Of a stretch of DNA of 64,000 bases, positions 43,535 to 52,561 are shown in pieces (positions within the stretch are counted from its first letter, which is position 1; every line of letters begins with the position of its first letter). The notes beneath the pieces are model-generated. The model did no database searches. It saw only the letters and a list, made by a program, of their open reading frames with translations, and was not told the DNA's origin. The stretch lies in NCBI GenBank assembly GCA_934140155.1, contig CAKPBC010000004.1, positions 1 through 64,000 of the forward strand, read 5' to 3'. Origin of the DNA: an uncultured Bacilli bacterium (GTDB lineage Bacteria > Bacillota_I > Bacilli_A > RFN20 > CAG-826). The translations under genes and the position numbers were made by a program.

Positions 43535-43608
43535 TGGAGCGGGTAAGCGGTGTCGAACCGCCATCTAAACATTGGGAATGTTCAGTTTTACCGTTAAACT
43601 ATACCCGC
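43535..43608 (-). tRNA. tRNA-Gly (CCC)
   Basis: The minus strand has a GCGGGTA/TACCCGC acceptor stem, anticodon loop TTCCCAA (anticodon CCC), GGTTCGACACC T arm and encoded CCA. Its 3' end borders the dead regulator fragment. Confidence 0.94.
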
Positions 43609-43648
43609 ATGTATAGTAAATATACAAAATTTACTAGCAAATTACAAG

Positions 43649-44173
43649 TCAATTAACATATTTTTTTAAGTATGTATTATCAAAAATGTTTGTTAATACA
43701 ATCGCTATTAAAAGCGATAATAAAGCTTGAACTATATTATTAGTTAATGATATAAGTGCTGTTTCCATATTTCCATAAATAAAAGCTTTAGCAAGGAAAT
43801 ATCCTCCTACCATTATAACAGAGCCCACTAGCATAGAAACAATGTTAAAGATATTACGCAACAATGAAGTTTTCATATATTTTCTTAATCCTTTAGCGCA
43901 TAAGCCCACAACCAACCCTTCTAATCCTTTAATAAATAATGTATACACCATAGTGGAAGGATGCACTAATACATCAGCAAAAAATGATCCAAATCCTCCA
44001 ACTAATAAACCTGTTACTGGTCCAAAATATATTCCAAAGAAAAATATAAAAACATCACCTAAATTTATAAATGATGAAGATATAGTCATACTTAAAAATG
44101 AAGTTGCAATAATAACTAAAGCAATTCCTAAAGCATTTATTACTAATTGTTTTGTTAAGTTTTTATTTTCCAT
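43649..44173 (-). CDS. ECF-type vitamin transporter S component
   Basis: A 174-residue integral membrane protein with six helices. The pattern INLGDVFIFFFGIYFGPVTG (two hydrophobic segments, about 36-55), GSFFADVLVHPSTMVYTLF and KGLEGLVVG is typical of folate/pantothenate-type S components. The shared EcfAT module is not in the window. It overlaps no gene and lies 19 bp downstream of the methyltransferase gene. The ligand is uncertain. Confidence 0.8.
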   Translation of the reverse strand: MENKNLTKQLVINALGIALVIIATSFLSMTISSSFINLGDVFIFFFGIYFGPVTGLLVGGFGSFFADVLVHPSTMVYTLFIKGLEGLVVGLCAKGLRKYMKTSLLRNIFNIVSMLVGSVIMVGGYFLAKAFIYGNMETALISLTNNIVQALLSLLIAIVLTNIFDNTYLKKYVN

Positions 44174-44191
44174 AATCTAATTTTCCATACA

Positions 44192-45082
44192 TTATTTTAT
44201 TCTTTTTATTTTTGCCACAAAGAATCCTTCATATAATTCTGTTGGTGCAATAGTGATGGTATTTTCTAAAGAAGGTAAATATGGTAAATCATATTGATTT
44301 TTATCAATTGGCAAAAGTTCAAAATTATTATTCAAGCAGGCTTTTAACACTTGTTCATTTTCTTCTTTTAATATAGAACAAGTCGAATAAACTAATACAC
44401 CGTTTTTATTTAGCATTGATAAACCCTTTTTTAATAATGAGATTTGTCTTTTTTGACATTTATCAATGACTTTTTGATTAAATACTTGTTTACTTTCTTC
44501 ATTTAATAGAACTGTGCCAGATCCACTACAAGGAGCATCTAACATAATGGTATCAAAACGGAAAAATTCATCTAAATTTCTTGAGTCTTTTACTAAAACT
44601 GTTACGCGATTAGCTCCTAATTTATTTAGATTATATTTCAAGCGTTCTGCGCGTATTTTATCAAACTCACAAGCAGTAATACATGCCTTATTATTGGTTA
44701 AAGCCGCTAATTGGGTGGTCTTGCTTCCAGGCGCAGCACACATATCAAGAATATGCGCATCTTCTTTGGGATTTAAAATTAAAGGTGGTAGCATTGACGA
44801 TAAACTTTGCAAATATATTGCTCCATTTTCATATAATTTTGTCTTTGTTACATCATAAGAATCATTAATAATAATGGCATTTTGTATATCACTAACAGCG
44901 GAGTAAGATATATTATTCTTATCTAAGAATTGGATTACTTCTTCAAATGTGGAGATTAAAGTATTAACGCGAATTGTTGTTTTTCGATTAGCGTTATATC
45001 CATCTAATATATTATAAACATAATTATTACTATACTCATTTAATAATAATTTTTTTAAAAACCCCAAAGAAAATGAATCCAT
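44192..45082 (-). CDS. 16S rRNA m5C methyltransferase-like protein (NOL1/NOP2/Sun family)
   Basis: A 296-residue RsmB/RsmF-type enzyme. SAM motif LDMCAAPGSKTTQLA (about 108-122), MLDAPCSGSGT with the acceptor-loop cysteine (about 180-190), and the catalytic cysteine in VYSTCSILKEENE (about 232-244) are intact. It lacks the N-terminal NusB-like domain of RsmB. It is an intact copy of a duplicated gene; the other copy (46457-47386) is dead. Confidence 0.87.
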   Translation of the reverse strand: MDSFSLGFLKKLLLNEYSNNYVYNILDGYNANRKTTIRVNTLISTFEEVIQFLDKNNISYSAVSDIQNAIIINDSYDVTKTKLYENGAIYLQSLSSMLPPLILNPKEDAHILDMCAAPGSKTTQLAALTNNKACITACEFDKIRAERLKYNLNKLGANRVTVLVKDSRNLDEFFRFDTIMLDAPCSGSGTVLLNEESKQVFNQKVIDKCQKRQISLLKKGLSMLNKNGVLVYSTCSILKEENEQVLKACLNNNFELLPIDKNQYDLPYLPSLENTITIAPTELYEGFFVAKIKRIK

Positions 45083-45172
45083 AAATAATCGCCGCCTTAA
45101 TAATAATTATACCATATTATACGTTTTACTTTATAACAAAATTATATAATATTTGTTATAGCATAAACTTAT
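44200..45172. repeat. Long direct repeat, copy 1 (methyltransferase gene region)
   Basis: This segment, including its upstream promoter region, is nearly identical to 46505-47472. The match runs through the coding region, the gene start (GAATCCATAAATAATCGCC) and the upstream ACAAAATTATA tract. Confidence 0.85.
45132..45160. promoter_or_regulatory. Inverted repeat TATAACAAA/TTTGTTATA upstream of the methyltransferase gene
   Basis: Two 9-bp arms are separated by 11 bp, 50 bp upstream of the methyltransferase start. The second copy of the gene keeps the left arm but has one change in the right arm. It may be an operator or a promoter element. Confidence 0.4.
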
Positions 45173-45336
45173 GTTTCTTTTTTATATCAACTACTTTGGA
45201 GCAAAATAACAAAAAAGATATAATCGTTATAATGTAAGTAATTTAATTTTTATCATATTTGATACTTAATTATTGGCGTTCATAAACCGATAATAAAATC
45301 ATATGGTAAAATTTAAAAGAAATGTGAGGTACTATT

Positions 45337-46338
45337 ATGGAAAACAAACAAATATTTTTTACAGGTGTTCATAAGGCAGAACTTTTAGAAAATGAAGTTG
45401 ACCAAGTAAAAGAAAATGAAGTTCTTACAAAGATGGAATATACCGTTATAAGCGGCGGTACAGAAAGAGCTTGTCTTTTAGGAATGAACAACACTTCAAA
45501 AAAATATCCTATGTCATTAGGTTATTGTGGCATTGGATATGTTGAAGCGGTCGGTTCTAAGGTAAACAAAGTCTCCGTTGGTGATCGAGTTTTAGTATAC
45601 CATGGATGTCATTCAAAATATAATATTCGTCCTGAAAACGATATAACAAAAGTTGAAAATAACAATGTATCATCTCTTGAAGCGGCATTTGTTATTATTG
45701 CTTCTATGGGACTCGGAGGAGTTAGAAAACTTGAGATTGAGCTTGGTGAAAGTGCAATGGTAATGGGGCAAGGGCTTCTTGGTATATTCGCAACACAATT
45801 TTTAAGACTCTCTGGCGCTTACCCTGTGATTGCAGTCGACTTAAATGCGCAAAGACGTGAACTCGCATTGAAACTTGGTGCTGACTATGCACTTGACCCA
45901 TCAGATAAAAACTTTGTTCAAACAGTGAAAAATATCACAAATGGCAAAGGAGTAAATGGATGTGTTGAAGTTACTGGAATATCTCAAGCAATGATACAAG
46001 CTCTAGATTGTGCATCATGGATGGGAAGAATATCACTTCTTGGCTGTACAAGAGTTTCCGATTGTTCAATTGATTATTATTCACAAGTTCATAGACCAGG
46101 AATAAAATTAATAGGCGCTCACAATTTTGTAAGACCAAAATATGAGTCATATCCGCATCACTGGACACACAATGATGACTGTAATGCAATTCTTAATATG
46201 ATTGCGGCAAAACGAATTCAAGTAGAGCCGATTATTTCACGTGTTGTATCCCCTATTGACGCGCCACAAATTTACAACGAACTTTGTGATGATAAAAATT
46301 TCCCAATCGGTACAGTATTTGACTGGAGAAACATTTAG
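45337..46338 (+). CDS. Zinc-type medium-chain dehydrogenase (MDR family)
   Basis: A 333-residue MDR oxidoreductase. The Rossmann motif GQGLLGIFATQFLRLSGA (about 144-161) and the substrate strand VISGGTERACLLG (about 36-48) are present. The classical structural zinc-finger cysteines are not, so it resembles the zinc-binding dehydrogenase-like (BchC/threonine-like) group. It uses NAD(P)H on an unknown alcohol or sugar. It lies between the two copies of the methyltransferase repeat and has its own GAGGT site and terminator. Confidence 0.85.
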   Translation: MENKQIFFTGVHKAELLENEVDQVKENEVLTKMEYTVISGGTERACLLGMNNTSKKYPMSLGYCGIGYVEAVGSKVNKVSVGDRVLVYHGCHSKYNIRPENDITKVENNNVSSLEAAFVIIASMGLGGVRKLEIELGESAMVMGQGLLGIFATQFLRLSGAYPVIAVDLNAQRRELALKLGADYALDPSDKNFVQTVKNITNGKGVNGCVEVTGISQAMIQALDCASWMGRISLLGCTRVSDCSIDYYSQVHRPGIKLIGAHNFVRPKYESYPHHWTHNDDCNAILNMIAAKRIQVEPIISRVVSPIDAPQIYNELCDDKNFPIGTVFDWRNI

Positions 46339-46365
46339 TAAAAATTATCAAATTATTTCAAATAC

Positions 46366-46415
46366 AAATATAAAAACATCACATAAATTTATTAGTGATG
46401 ATAGAAGTGTAAAAC
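46366..46415 (-). pseudogene. Remnant of a duplicated ECF S component gene
   Basis: The string TATAAAAACATCAC.TAAATTTAT..TGATGA.GA matches 44045-44095 of the intact S component gene at most positions. It lies beside the dead methyltransferase copy, as expected if the duplication once included both genes. Confidence 0.5.
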
Positions 46416-46417
46416 TT

Positions 46418-46450
46418 AATGCATTAGTGGCTTAACCGCTAATGCATTTT
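46418..46450 (+). terminator. Terminator of the dehydrogenase gene
   Basis: AATGCATTAGTGG and CCGCTAATGCATT form a 13-bp stem (one G-U) with a 5-nt loop, 80 bp beyond the stop codon, with TTTT after it. Confidence 0.7.
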
Positions 46451-46456
46451 AATTTG

Positions 46457-47386
46457 TTAACATAATTTAGTTATATTTTGTTTATAATATAACGTAAATT
46501 TAATTCTTCTTATTTTTACAACAAAGAATCCTTCATATAATTCTGTTGGGGCAATAGTGATGGTATTTTCTAAAGAAGGCAAATATGGTAAATCATATTT
46601 TTCTTTATCAATTGGCAAAAGTTCAAAATTATTATTTAGACATGCTTTCAATACCTGTTCATTTTCTTCTTTTAATATGGAACAAGTCGAATAAACTAAT
46701 ACACCATTTTTATTTAGCATTGATAAACCCTTTTTTAATAATGAAATCTGTCTTTTTTGACATTTATCAATGACTTTTTGATTAAATACTTGTTTACTTT
46801 CATCCTTTAATAAAACTGTACCAGATCCGCTACAAGGAGCATCCAACATAATGGTGTCAAAGCGAAAAAATTCATCTAAATTCCGTGAGTCTTTTACTAA
46901 AACTGTTACGCGGCTAGTGCCTAATTTATTTAGATTATATTTTAAGCGTTCTGCGCGTATCTTATCAAACTCACAAGCAGTAATACATGCCTTATTATTG
47001 GTTAAAGCCGCTAATTGGGTGGTCTTGCTTCCAGGCGCAGCACACATATCAAGAATATGCGCATCTTCTTTGGGGGTTAAAATTAAAGGTGGTAGCATTG
47101 ACGATAAACTTTGCAAATATATTGCTCAATTTTCATATAATTTTGTCTTTGTTACATCATAAGAATCATTAATAATAATGGCATTAGGTATATCATTAAC
47201 AGCGGAATAAAATATGTTATTCTTATCTAAGAATTAGATTACTTCTTCAAATGTAGAGATTAAAGTATTAACGCGAATTGTTGTTTTTCGCTTAACGTTA
47301 TATCCATCTAATATGTTATCAATATAATTATTACTATACTCATTTGTTAATAATTTTTTTAAAAATTCTAGTGAAAATGAATCCAT
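46457..47386 (-). pseudogene. Second, inactivated copy of the methyltransferase gene
   Basis: This is a near-identical copy of the gene at 44192. Two nonsense changes are visible: TAA at 47234-47236 (Gln codon in the intact copy) and TGA at 47126-47128 (Gly codon). The normal stop is also lost, giving a different C-terminal tail. The catalytic domain past the second stop is otherwise well kept, so the inactivation is recent. Confidence 0.88.
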
Positions 47387-47472
47387 AAATAATCGCCGCC
47401 TTATTAAGAATTATAACATATTATGCATTTTTCTTTATAACAAAATTATATATTTGCTATAGCATAAACTAA
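46505..47472. repeat. Long direct repeat, copy 2
   Basis: This matches 44200-45172 over nearly 970 bp with scattered changes. It contains the dead methyltransferase copy. Together the two copies bracket the dehydrogenase gene. Confidence 0.85.
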
Positions 47473-47527
47473 TAGTTGTTGAAGAAATCACGTTTTAGTG
47501 ATTAAATATAGCCTTGGAGATGATTTT

Positions 47528-48556
47528 ATGGAAGACGCTATTAAGGCTATTACAAATAATGATTTCTTATCTGCAATACTTACCACTATTGCTTTAATTA
47601 TTCTAGGTTTTATATTAAGAAAAGCAAATTTATTTAATGAGCATAGTAAAAAAACATTAACTACTATTTTAATGAAAATTGCTTTACCTTGTTTAGCATT
47701 CACCGGTTTTATTATTGATTTTGATACTACTATTTTAGCGCAATCTGGATGGATTATATTGTTTACAGTCGTTGCTTATTTAGTTTGCTTATTAATAGGA
47801 CATTTAGTATTTCATAAATACCATACAACCAGAAGATCAATTTATGCTATTTTAATGACATTTGGGCAGATTACCTTATTTGGTCTTCCGTTAGTAAAAG
47901 CAATTTATGGCAATACTGGTATATTAGTAGGGAATATTATGTCTATCCCATTTAGAATGTTTCTTTATATTTATTGTTTTATCGTAATATCCGAAACAAA
48001 ATTAGAAAGAGGCGCTATTAAAGATACATTAAAAAACGTATTTTGTAACCCTATTATTATTGCTATGCTAATATCAATGATTTTATGGATTGCGCAGCCA
48101 ATTCTTCCAAAAATCGCCATTGGTGATGTTAATTATAGTATATTTAGAATCGATAAAACTGTACCATGGTTATATAAATCATTAAGCACGATTGCTAATT
48201 TAACTATGCCATTAAGTATGTTACTTATCGGGGTTACATTAGGTGATATTGATATTAAAAGTGCATTTACTAGTAAAACTGCTTGGATTATGTCAATATT
48301 TAGGAGCATAATTTCTCCTATTATAATCGGAATAATTGTTTATTTGTTTTTATTAATACCTAATGTTAATTTAAGTACAGAAATGGTGTCTGCTATAATT
48401 ATTTGCTTTGCAGCGCCAGTAAGTGCTGTTGTAAATACATTCTGTGTTACTTATAATAAAGAAGCAATTACTTCAAGTGATACCTGTTTTTTATCAACGC
48501 TTCTATTAATTGTCTTTGTACCATTTATTATTATACTTGTTGAGTTGATTTTCTAA
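47528..48556 (+). CDS. AEC-family (auxin efflux carrier-like) transporter
   Basis: A 342-residue transporter with about ten transmembrane helices (ILTTIALIILGFILRKANLF at the start; LTMPLSMLLIGVTLGDIDI in the middle). The ATG at 47528 is chosen because GGAG lies 9 bp upstream; a longer in-frame start exists but has no site. Such proteins export small organic acids or amino acids. The substrate is unknown. Confidence 0.85.
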   Translation: MEDAIKAITNNDFLSAILTTIALIILGFILRKANLFNEHSKKTLTTILMKIALPCLAFTGFIIDFDTTILAQSGWIILFTVVAYLVCLLIGHLVFHKYHTTRRSIYAILMTFGQITLFGLPLVKAIYGNTGILVGNIMSIPFRMFLYIYCFIVISETKLERGAIKDTLKNVFCNPIIIAMLISMILWIAQPILPKIAIGDVNYSIFRIDKTVPWLYKSLSTIANLTMPLSMLLIGVTLGDIDIKSAFTSKTAWIMSIFRSIISPIIIGIIVYLFLLIPNVNLSTEMVSAIIICFAAPVSAVVNTFCVTYNKEAITSSDTCFLSTLLLIVFVPFIIILVELIF

Positions 48557-48565
48557 TAATTAAGA

Positions 48566-49276
48566 CTAAATGATAAAATTAACACCAATTAACAAATTAG
48601 ACGTACTAGAATATGACAAATACCAAAATTCATTTTCTTTATCAGAACTTGATATATTGTTATATTCTTTTTTTGTTACATTATAAACAAGATAATAATC
48701 AAAATTAGCGGTTAAAGTAGTATACGTAACTGGAACAGTATTAGTGGGAATAAAATCAATATTATCTTTCCAGTTTTCATTAGAATTAATGCAAGCAATC
48801 ATATCGTTTTTGTTGTTAAATCTTGCATATATTGTAGTATTAATTGTTTGATTTTCATTAGTCTTTGATACTTCATTAGAGATAGAAACATAGCCTTCGT
48901 CAGGTAAAGAAATATTTATAGATGCCGCGATATTATTTAAATCAGTCATATTATGACTTGGTTTTCCAAAAGCAAAACTGAACGACCCAAAAACGACTAA
49001 TAATATAGTCATTGCCGCTCCACCAATAATATTTCTTTTGCATTTAAATTGTTTAATAGTTAATACAATACCAAAAATCATCGAGCCTAAAGGAATTGGA
49101 ATAATTAATAGCATTTTCCACATGTTTTCTATCATTGAATATGGATCTTCAGGAATTGGCGAATTATTTGCAGAAACCCCCACTACTACCAATCCTAAAA
49201 ATATTGAACATACTGATAAAATAAATAGTATATTTCTTAATCGTATTAATTCTTTTTCATACTTATTTTCTTCCAT
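48566..49276 (-). CDS. Membrane protein of unknown function
   Basis: A 236-residue protein with about three transmembrane helices (about 16-34, 54-72, 85-105) followed by a soluble domain of about 120 residues, probably extracellular. AGAGGT upstream of the ATG at 49276 sets the start. It lies 13 bp after the next gene on this strand and is probably co-transcribed. No family is recognised. Confidence 0.6.
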   Translation of the reverse strand: MEENKYEKELIRLRNILFILSVCSIFLGLVVVGVSANNSPIPEDPYSMIENMWKMLLIIPIPLGSMIFGIVLTIKQFKCKRNIIGGAAMTILLVVFGSFSFAFGKPSHNMTDLNNIAASINISLPDEGYVSISNEVSKTNENQTINTTIYARFNNKNDMIACINSNENWKDNIDFIPTNTVPVTYTTLTANFDYYLVYNVTKKEYNNISSSDKENEFWYLSYSSTSNLLIGVNFII

Positions 49277-49289
49277 AATATTACCTCTG

Positions 49290-50120
49290 CTATTCATTAA
49301 CATTTAATGGCACTACTTTTAAGAATTCTTTTAAATCATAATTAGGAATTAACATTTCATAATCCTCATTATCAATTGATAATTTAATCGAATAATATGG
49401 CTTAACAAATACCATTCCATAACTATTTTGTTTTACTTTATATTCTTTATATTTTTCATTATTACATGGAACTTTTTTATGCCATTCTGGAATGATAATT
49501 GGTTTATTAATCTTATCTATGCTTTTAAAAGATTCTAGTGGTATTTCTATTACCGCACTATAATCTGCAAAATACACTTTATCATTTTCAACAAATAAAT
49601 ATACTTCAGAATTTAAGTGGGTAAATAATCCCATGGTTTTTGCAATTTCTTTTCCATCTTTATTTTCTTTTACTTTTGTTAATAAAACATCAATAACTAT
49701 TGCATCTTCTGGTATTCTTAATTCGTTTAATATATCTTTTTTTAAATTTTTTTGTTCATCCAAAAAATTTTTAACTGATTCACTCTTTTCACCTTTTTTG
49801 GATTTTACTTTTTTATAGATTATATGTATTAATCCTAAAGCAAATAAGGCAATTCCAATATAAAATAGGTAGCCACTAGTTTTTAACGCTTCTTTAAATC
49901 CATCTTTTGCTCCAAATATGCCTAATATAAATATTAGTCCAATTCCAACGCATATTGTGGAAACTATATTCAACCATCCGGGTCCTAATTCTTTCTTTTG
50001 AATCATTGTTCCTTTATTAGCTAACTCATCCATTTTTTCATTTGATGTGATTGATGCTGAACGCACTATAAACTTATTAAAATTATTTCCTTTGTTATTT
50101 ATGCCAAATAGATTTTTCAT
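49290..50120 (-). CDS. Membrane protein of unknown function
   Basis: A 276-residue protein with two transmembrane helices (about 50-70 and 84-103), flanked by a polar N-terminus and a soluble C-terminal domain (about 110-276) rich in Lys/Glu. No known family is recognised. It is first of a two-gene unit with the gene at 48566. Confidence 0.6.
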   Translation of the reverse strand: MKNLFGINNKGNNFNKFIVRSASITSNEKMDELANKGTMIQKKELGPGWLNIVSTICVGIGLIFILGIFGAKDGFKEALKTSGYLFYIGIALFALGLIHIIYKKVKSKKGEKSESVKNFLDEQKNLKKDILNELRIPEDAIVIDVLLTKVKENKDGKEIAKTMGLFTHLNSEVYLFVENDKVYFADYSAVIEIPLESFKSIDKINKPIIIPEWHKKVPCNNEKYKEYKVKQNSYGMVFVKPYYSIKLSIDNEDYEMLIPNYDLKEFLKVVPLNVNE

Positions 50121-50183
50121 AATACTTTCCCCACTTATTTTATAAAGTAATTATACATTATAAAATGGCTTTATAAAACACAA

Positions 50184-50204
50184 AAGTGCCCATTAAGGGC
50201 ACTT
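50184..50204 (-). terminator. Terminator of surface locus B
   Basis: AAGTGCCC and GGGCACTT form a perfect 8-bp stem around ATTAA, 25 bp past the stop of the 731-residue gene, followed on the minus strand by TTGTGTTTT. Confidence 0.78.
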
Positions 50205-50228
50205 AAGTATTTTGTTATTGTAATTTTA

Positions 50229-52424
50229 TTAATATGCAATATCTTTTAACATTACATAATCATATTGGCCAAAGGCATACATTTTGTTATATATATACTT
50301 ATACTCGCCATTTTCATTTAGTGCATTGTCAATTGATACAGTGAATTTAATAGTATTAACATCTAATGTTGTGTCTAATTCAATAGCACCTAAATTTAAT
50401 AAAGCCCAGTTTGTCCAATAAGTATGACTACCACTAGTTCCATCACCAATGCCTGGAAGAATTAAATCATCAGCAAGTTCAATTTGTTTTCCATTAACTT
50501 CAACTGTCATAAAATCTTTTAAATTCATATCATCTATTTTGGCAGGTTCCCAACCTACTATTTTAGTTGCAAAGTTAGAAGCACCACACAAATATAATTC
50601 TTTCTTTGAATTATATACATCCTTTAAATTAATGGTAAATGATGCCCCAGTTCCATCAATAGAAGCCAAGAAATCTTTTCCGCTTGCAGTCTCAACCATT
50701 ACTTTTCCTGCAGTAGTGGCTTTAGCGTAAGCAACTTCATAAGCTTCTTCATAGGTTCGATATTCAGTAGATCCAAACTTATATGTACCCTTATCCGTTT
50801 TCGTAATTTTTAATTTTGATTCTGGTGTAACAGAACCACCTGTTATGCTTGTGCCACTTCCATAATCAACCATGGTATTGTCTTCTAATTCGATATAGTT
50901 TGTAGTTCCAGCAATTGTATCAAATCCTGTTAATGTTTCATATCGTAAATAGTTGATACATCCAACACAAGGTTGCGTAGTATCAAGCGAAGCTGCTCCA
51001 GTATTGGCATAACCATTTTTGAAATTTAAACGAATATTGTGAGTTCCACTAGATAATTTTTTAGTAACTAATTCATATTCGTAGAATGTAAAGTAGATAT
51101 GCCTCTTTAAATCATCTTTGTTAGACTTATTTAATTCATCGATTGCGCTTTGTGGCAATGCTTTTAGTGTTATATCATTATAATCAATAGTTTCTCCGTC
51201 AATTACTAAATCCATAGTTTTCTTTAATTCTTGCTCATATGAGCCAATTACACCATCTTGCTTGGTGTAGTTATTACTTGTAGATAAGAATAAACGTACA
51301 CTTGCCTCGTTAACTATTTCAATAGGAAATTCAATATATGGATTTTGTGTAATATTCATATCAATATTTATGAATACATTACCATATGGATATGTTCCTT
51401 GTGGTTCAATTGCTTTAAATTTACCATCTACTATTTCGTATTCATCTTTAAATCTGAATGTGGTTTCACTATCTTTTCCTACTATGCCTGCATTACCGCC
51501 ACCATATTTAAGTGTAGTATCACTTTTAGACATATTTTTTCTATCGTTTGTTGGTAGAATAATTTTCTTTACTTCACTATTAACTTTAACAATCACGCTA
51601 TCACCAAATGCAATTGTTGCAGGAGTTTTTAAATAAGTAAAATTAACACTTTCTAATTCTTTATGGCAAATACAAGTTTGTGATAAACTTAAATCACCTT
51701 TTTCAAATGTATCACCAACATTATAAGATTTACTAAAGGCTGGTGTTAATTCAAAACTATGTGCCTCATAACTTGTCTCATCTATTGTTCCACATAATGA
51801 ACATGTCTTATAGTGGCTGTCATCATCATATAAGTAATTAGAGTAATTATGTACATGAGCTCCATAAATAGATTCAGCTAAGCTTGCCTTTCTTGTGGCA
51901 CTTTTTTCACCATTAATTAATAAAGTCATCGGAATATTTGATGTATTAAAATCTTCACTTAAATATCTAATTGTGTAACAAGCCCAGTAATATTCACCAG
52001 CATAACTTGTATCAGTAGTTAATCCATCATCGGTATTAGATGAAGGACTATAATAATAAACTTTTCCATTTGCCTCAATTGCTTTATAAATGACGCTAAC
52101 ACTTTTTATATCAACGTCTTCTTTACCTTCAACATGTCCACGTTGGAAAGCAAGCGAATCAATATTACCTTTCAAAGCAACTGCAAATCTTAAACATTTT
52201 TTGCCTTCGTTTGTCACACCATTTTGAATAAACATTTTTGATGTTTGTACATCTTTACTATTATCGCTCGCTGCTTTTAAATTAATTAATTTTGATTGAT
52301 TGATGAATAAATCTTCCGCTATTTCATCAAATCCATTTGTATTATTTTTTAGTGATGTAGAAACATTAAATGCACCTAATGACAAAAAGGATAATAACAT
52401 TATATTTTTAATAATTTTATTCAT
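50229..52424 (-). CDS. Secreted protein of locus B with a duplicated carbohydrate-binding-like module
   Basis: A 731-residue secreted protein. Residues 1-25 are a signal peptide. Residues about 60-185 form the module shared with the 761-residue protein of locus A (YYWACYTIRY, IEANGKV). Residues about 215-245 hold the CSLCGTID motif found between domains of many Bacillota surface proteins. Residues about 300-500 form a first CBM-like beta sandwich and about 530-731 a second whose sequence matches the C-terminal half of the 434-residue lipoprotein at 55706. No anchor is seen. It follows the peptide gene by 11 bp. Confidence 0.75.
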   Translation of the reverse strand: MNKIIKNIMLLSFLSLGAFNVSTSLKNNTNGFDEIAEDLFINQSKLINLKAASDNSKDVQTSKMFIQNGVTNEGKKCLRFAVALKGNIDSLAFQRGHVEGKEDVDIKSVSVIYKAIEANGKVYYYSPSSNTDDGLTTDTSYAGEYYWACYTIRYLSEDFNTSNIPMTLLINGEKSATRKASLAESIYGAHVHNYSNYLYDDDSHYKTCSLCGTIDETSYEAHSFELTPAFSKSYNVGDTFEKGDLSLSQTCICHKELESVNFTYLKTPATIAFGDSVIVKVNSEVKKIILPTNDRKNMSKSDTTLKYGGGNAGIVGKDSETTFRFKDEYEIVDGKFKAIEPQGTYPYGNVFINIDMNITQNPYIEFPIEIVNEASVRLFLSTSNNYTKQDGVIGSYEQELKKTMDLVIDGETIDYNDITLKALPQSAIDELNKSNKDDLKRHIYFTFYEYELVTKKLSSGTHNIRLNFKNGYANTGAASLDTTQPCVGCINYLRYETLTGFDTIAGTTNYIELEDNTMVDYGSGTSITGGSVTPESKLKITKTDKGTYKFGSTEYRTYEEAYEVAYAKATTAGKVMVETASGKDFLASIDGTGASFTINLKDVYNSKKELYLCGASNFATKIVGWEPAKIDDMNLKDFMTVEVNGKQIELADDLILPGIGDGTSGSHTYWTNWALLNLGAIELDTTLDVNTIKFTVSIDNALNENGEYKYIYNKMYAFGQYDYVMLKDIAY

Positions 52425-52435
52425 ATTGTTCTCCT

Positions 52436-52561
52436 TTAGAAATCTTCATCAACAAAGGATTCATTTTCAAAATTAACATTTTCATCAACAGTTGAAATAA
52501 CGCAAATATCTTCAAGAGTTGTTTCTATAACTATAATATTTGGTCTTTCATATTTTTTCAT
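52436..52561 (-). CDS. 41-residue YxxP-leader peptide (locus B)
   Basis: The peptide begins MKKYERPNIIVIE, continues TTLEDICVISTVDEN, and ends acidic. YxxPxI and the LEDI/LEDV motif match the locus A peptide at 31346, while the C-terminal part differs. Its ATG overlaps the GH3 stop (TAATG), so it is translationally coupled to the enzyme. It is a likely PqqD-recognised precursor, though modification is not shown. Confidence 0.72.
   Translation of the reverse strand: MKKYERPNIIVIETTLEDICVISTVDENVNFENESFVDEDF

Noticed and set aside
46241..46435. A short plus-strand reading frame after the dehydrogenase
   Set aside because: It overlaps the dehydrogenase 3' end and a terminator, and includes the remnant of the S component on the other strand.
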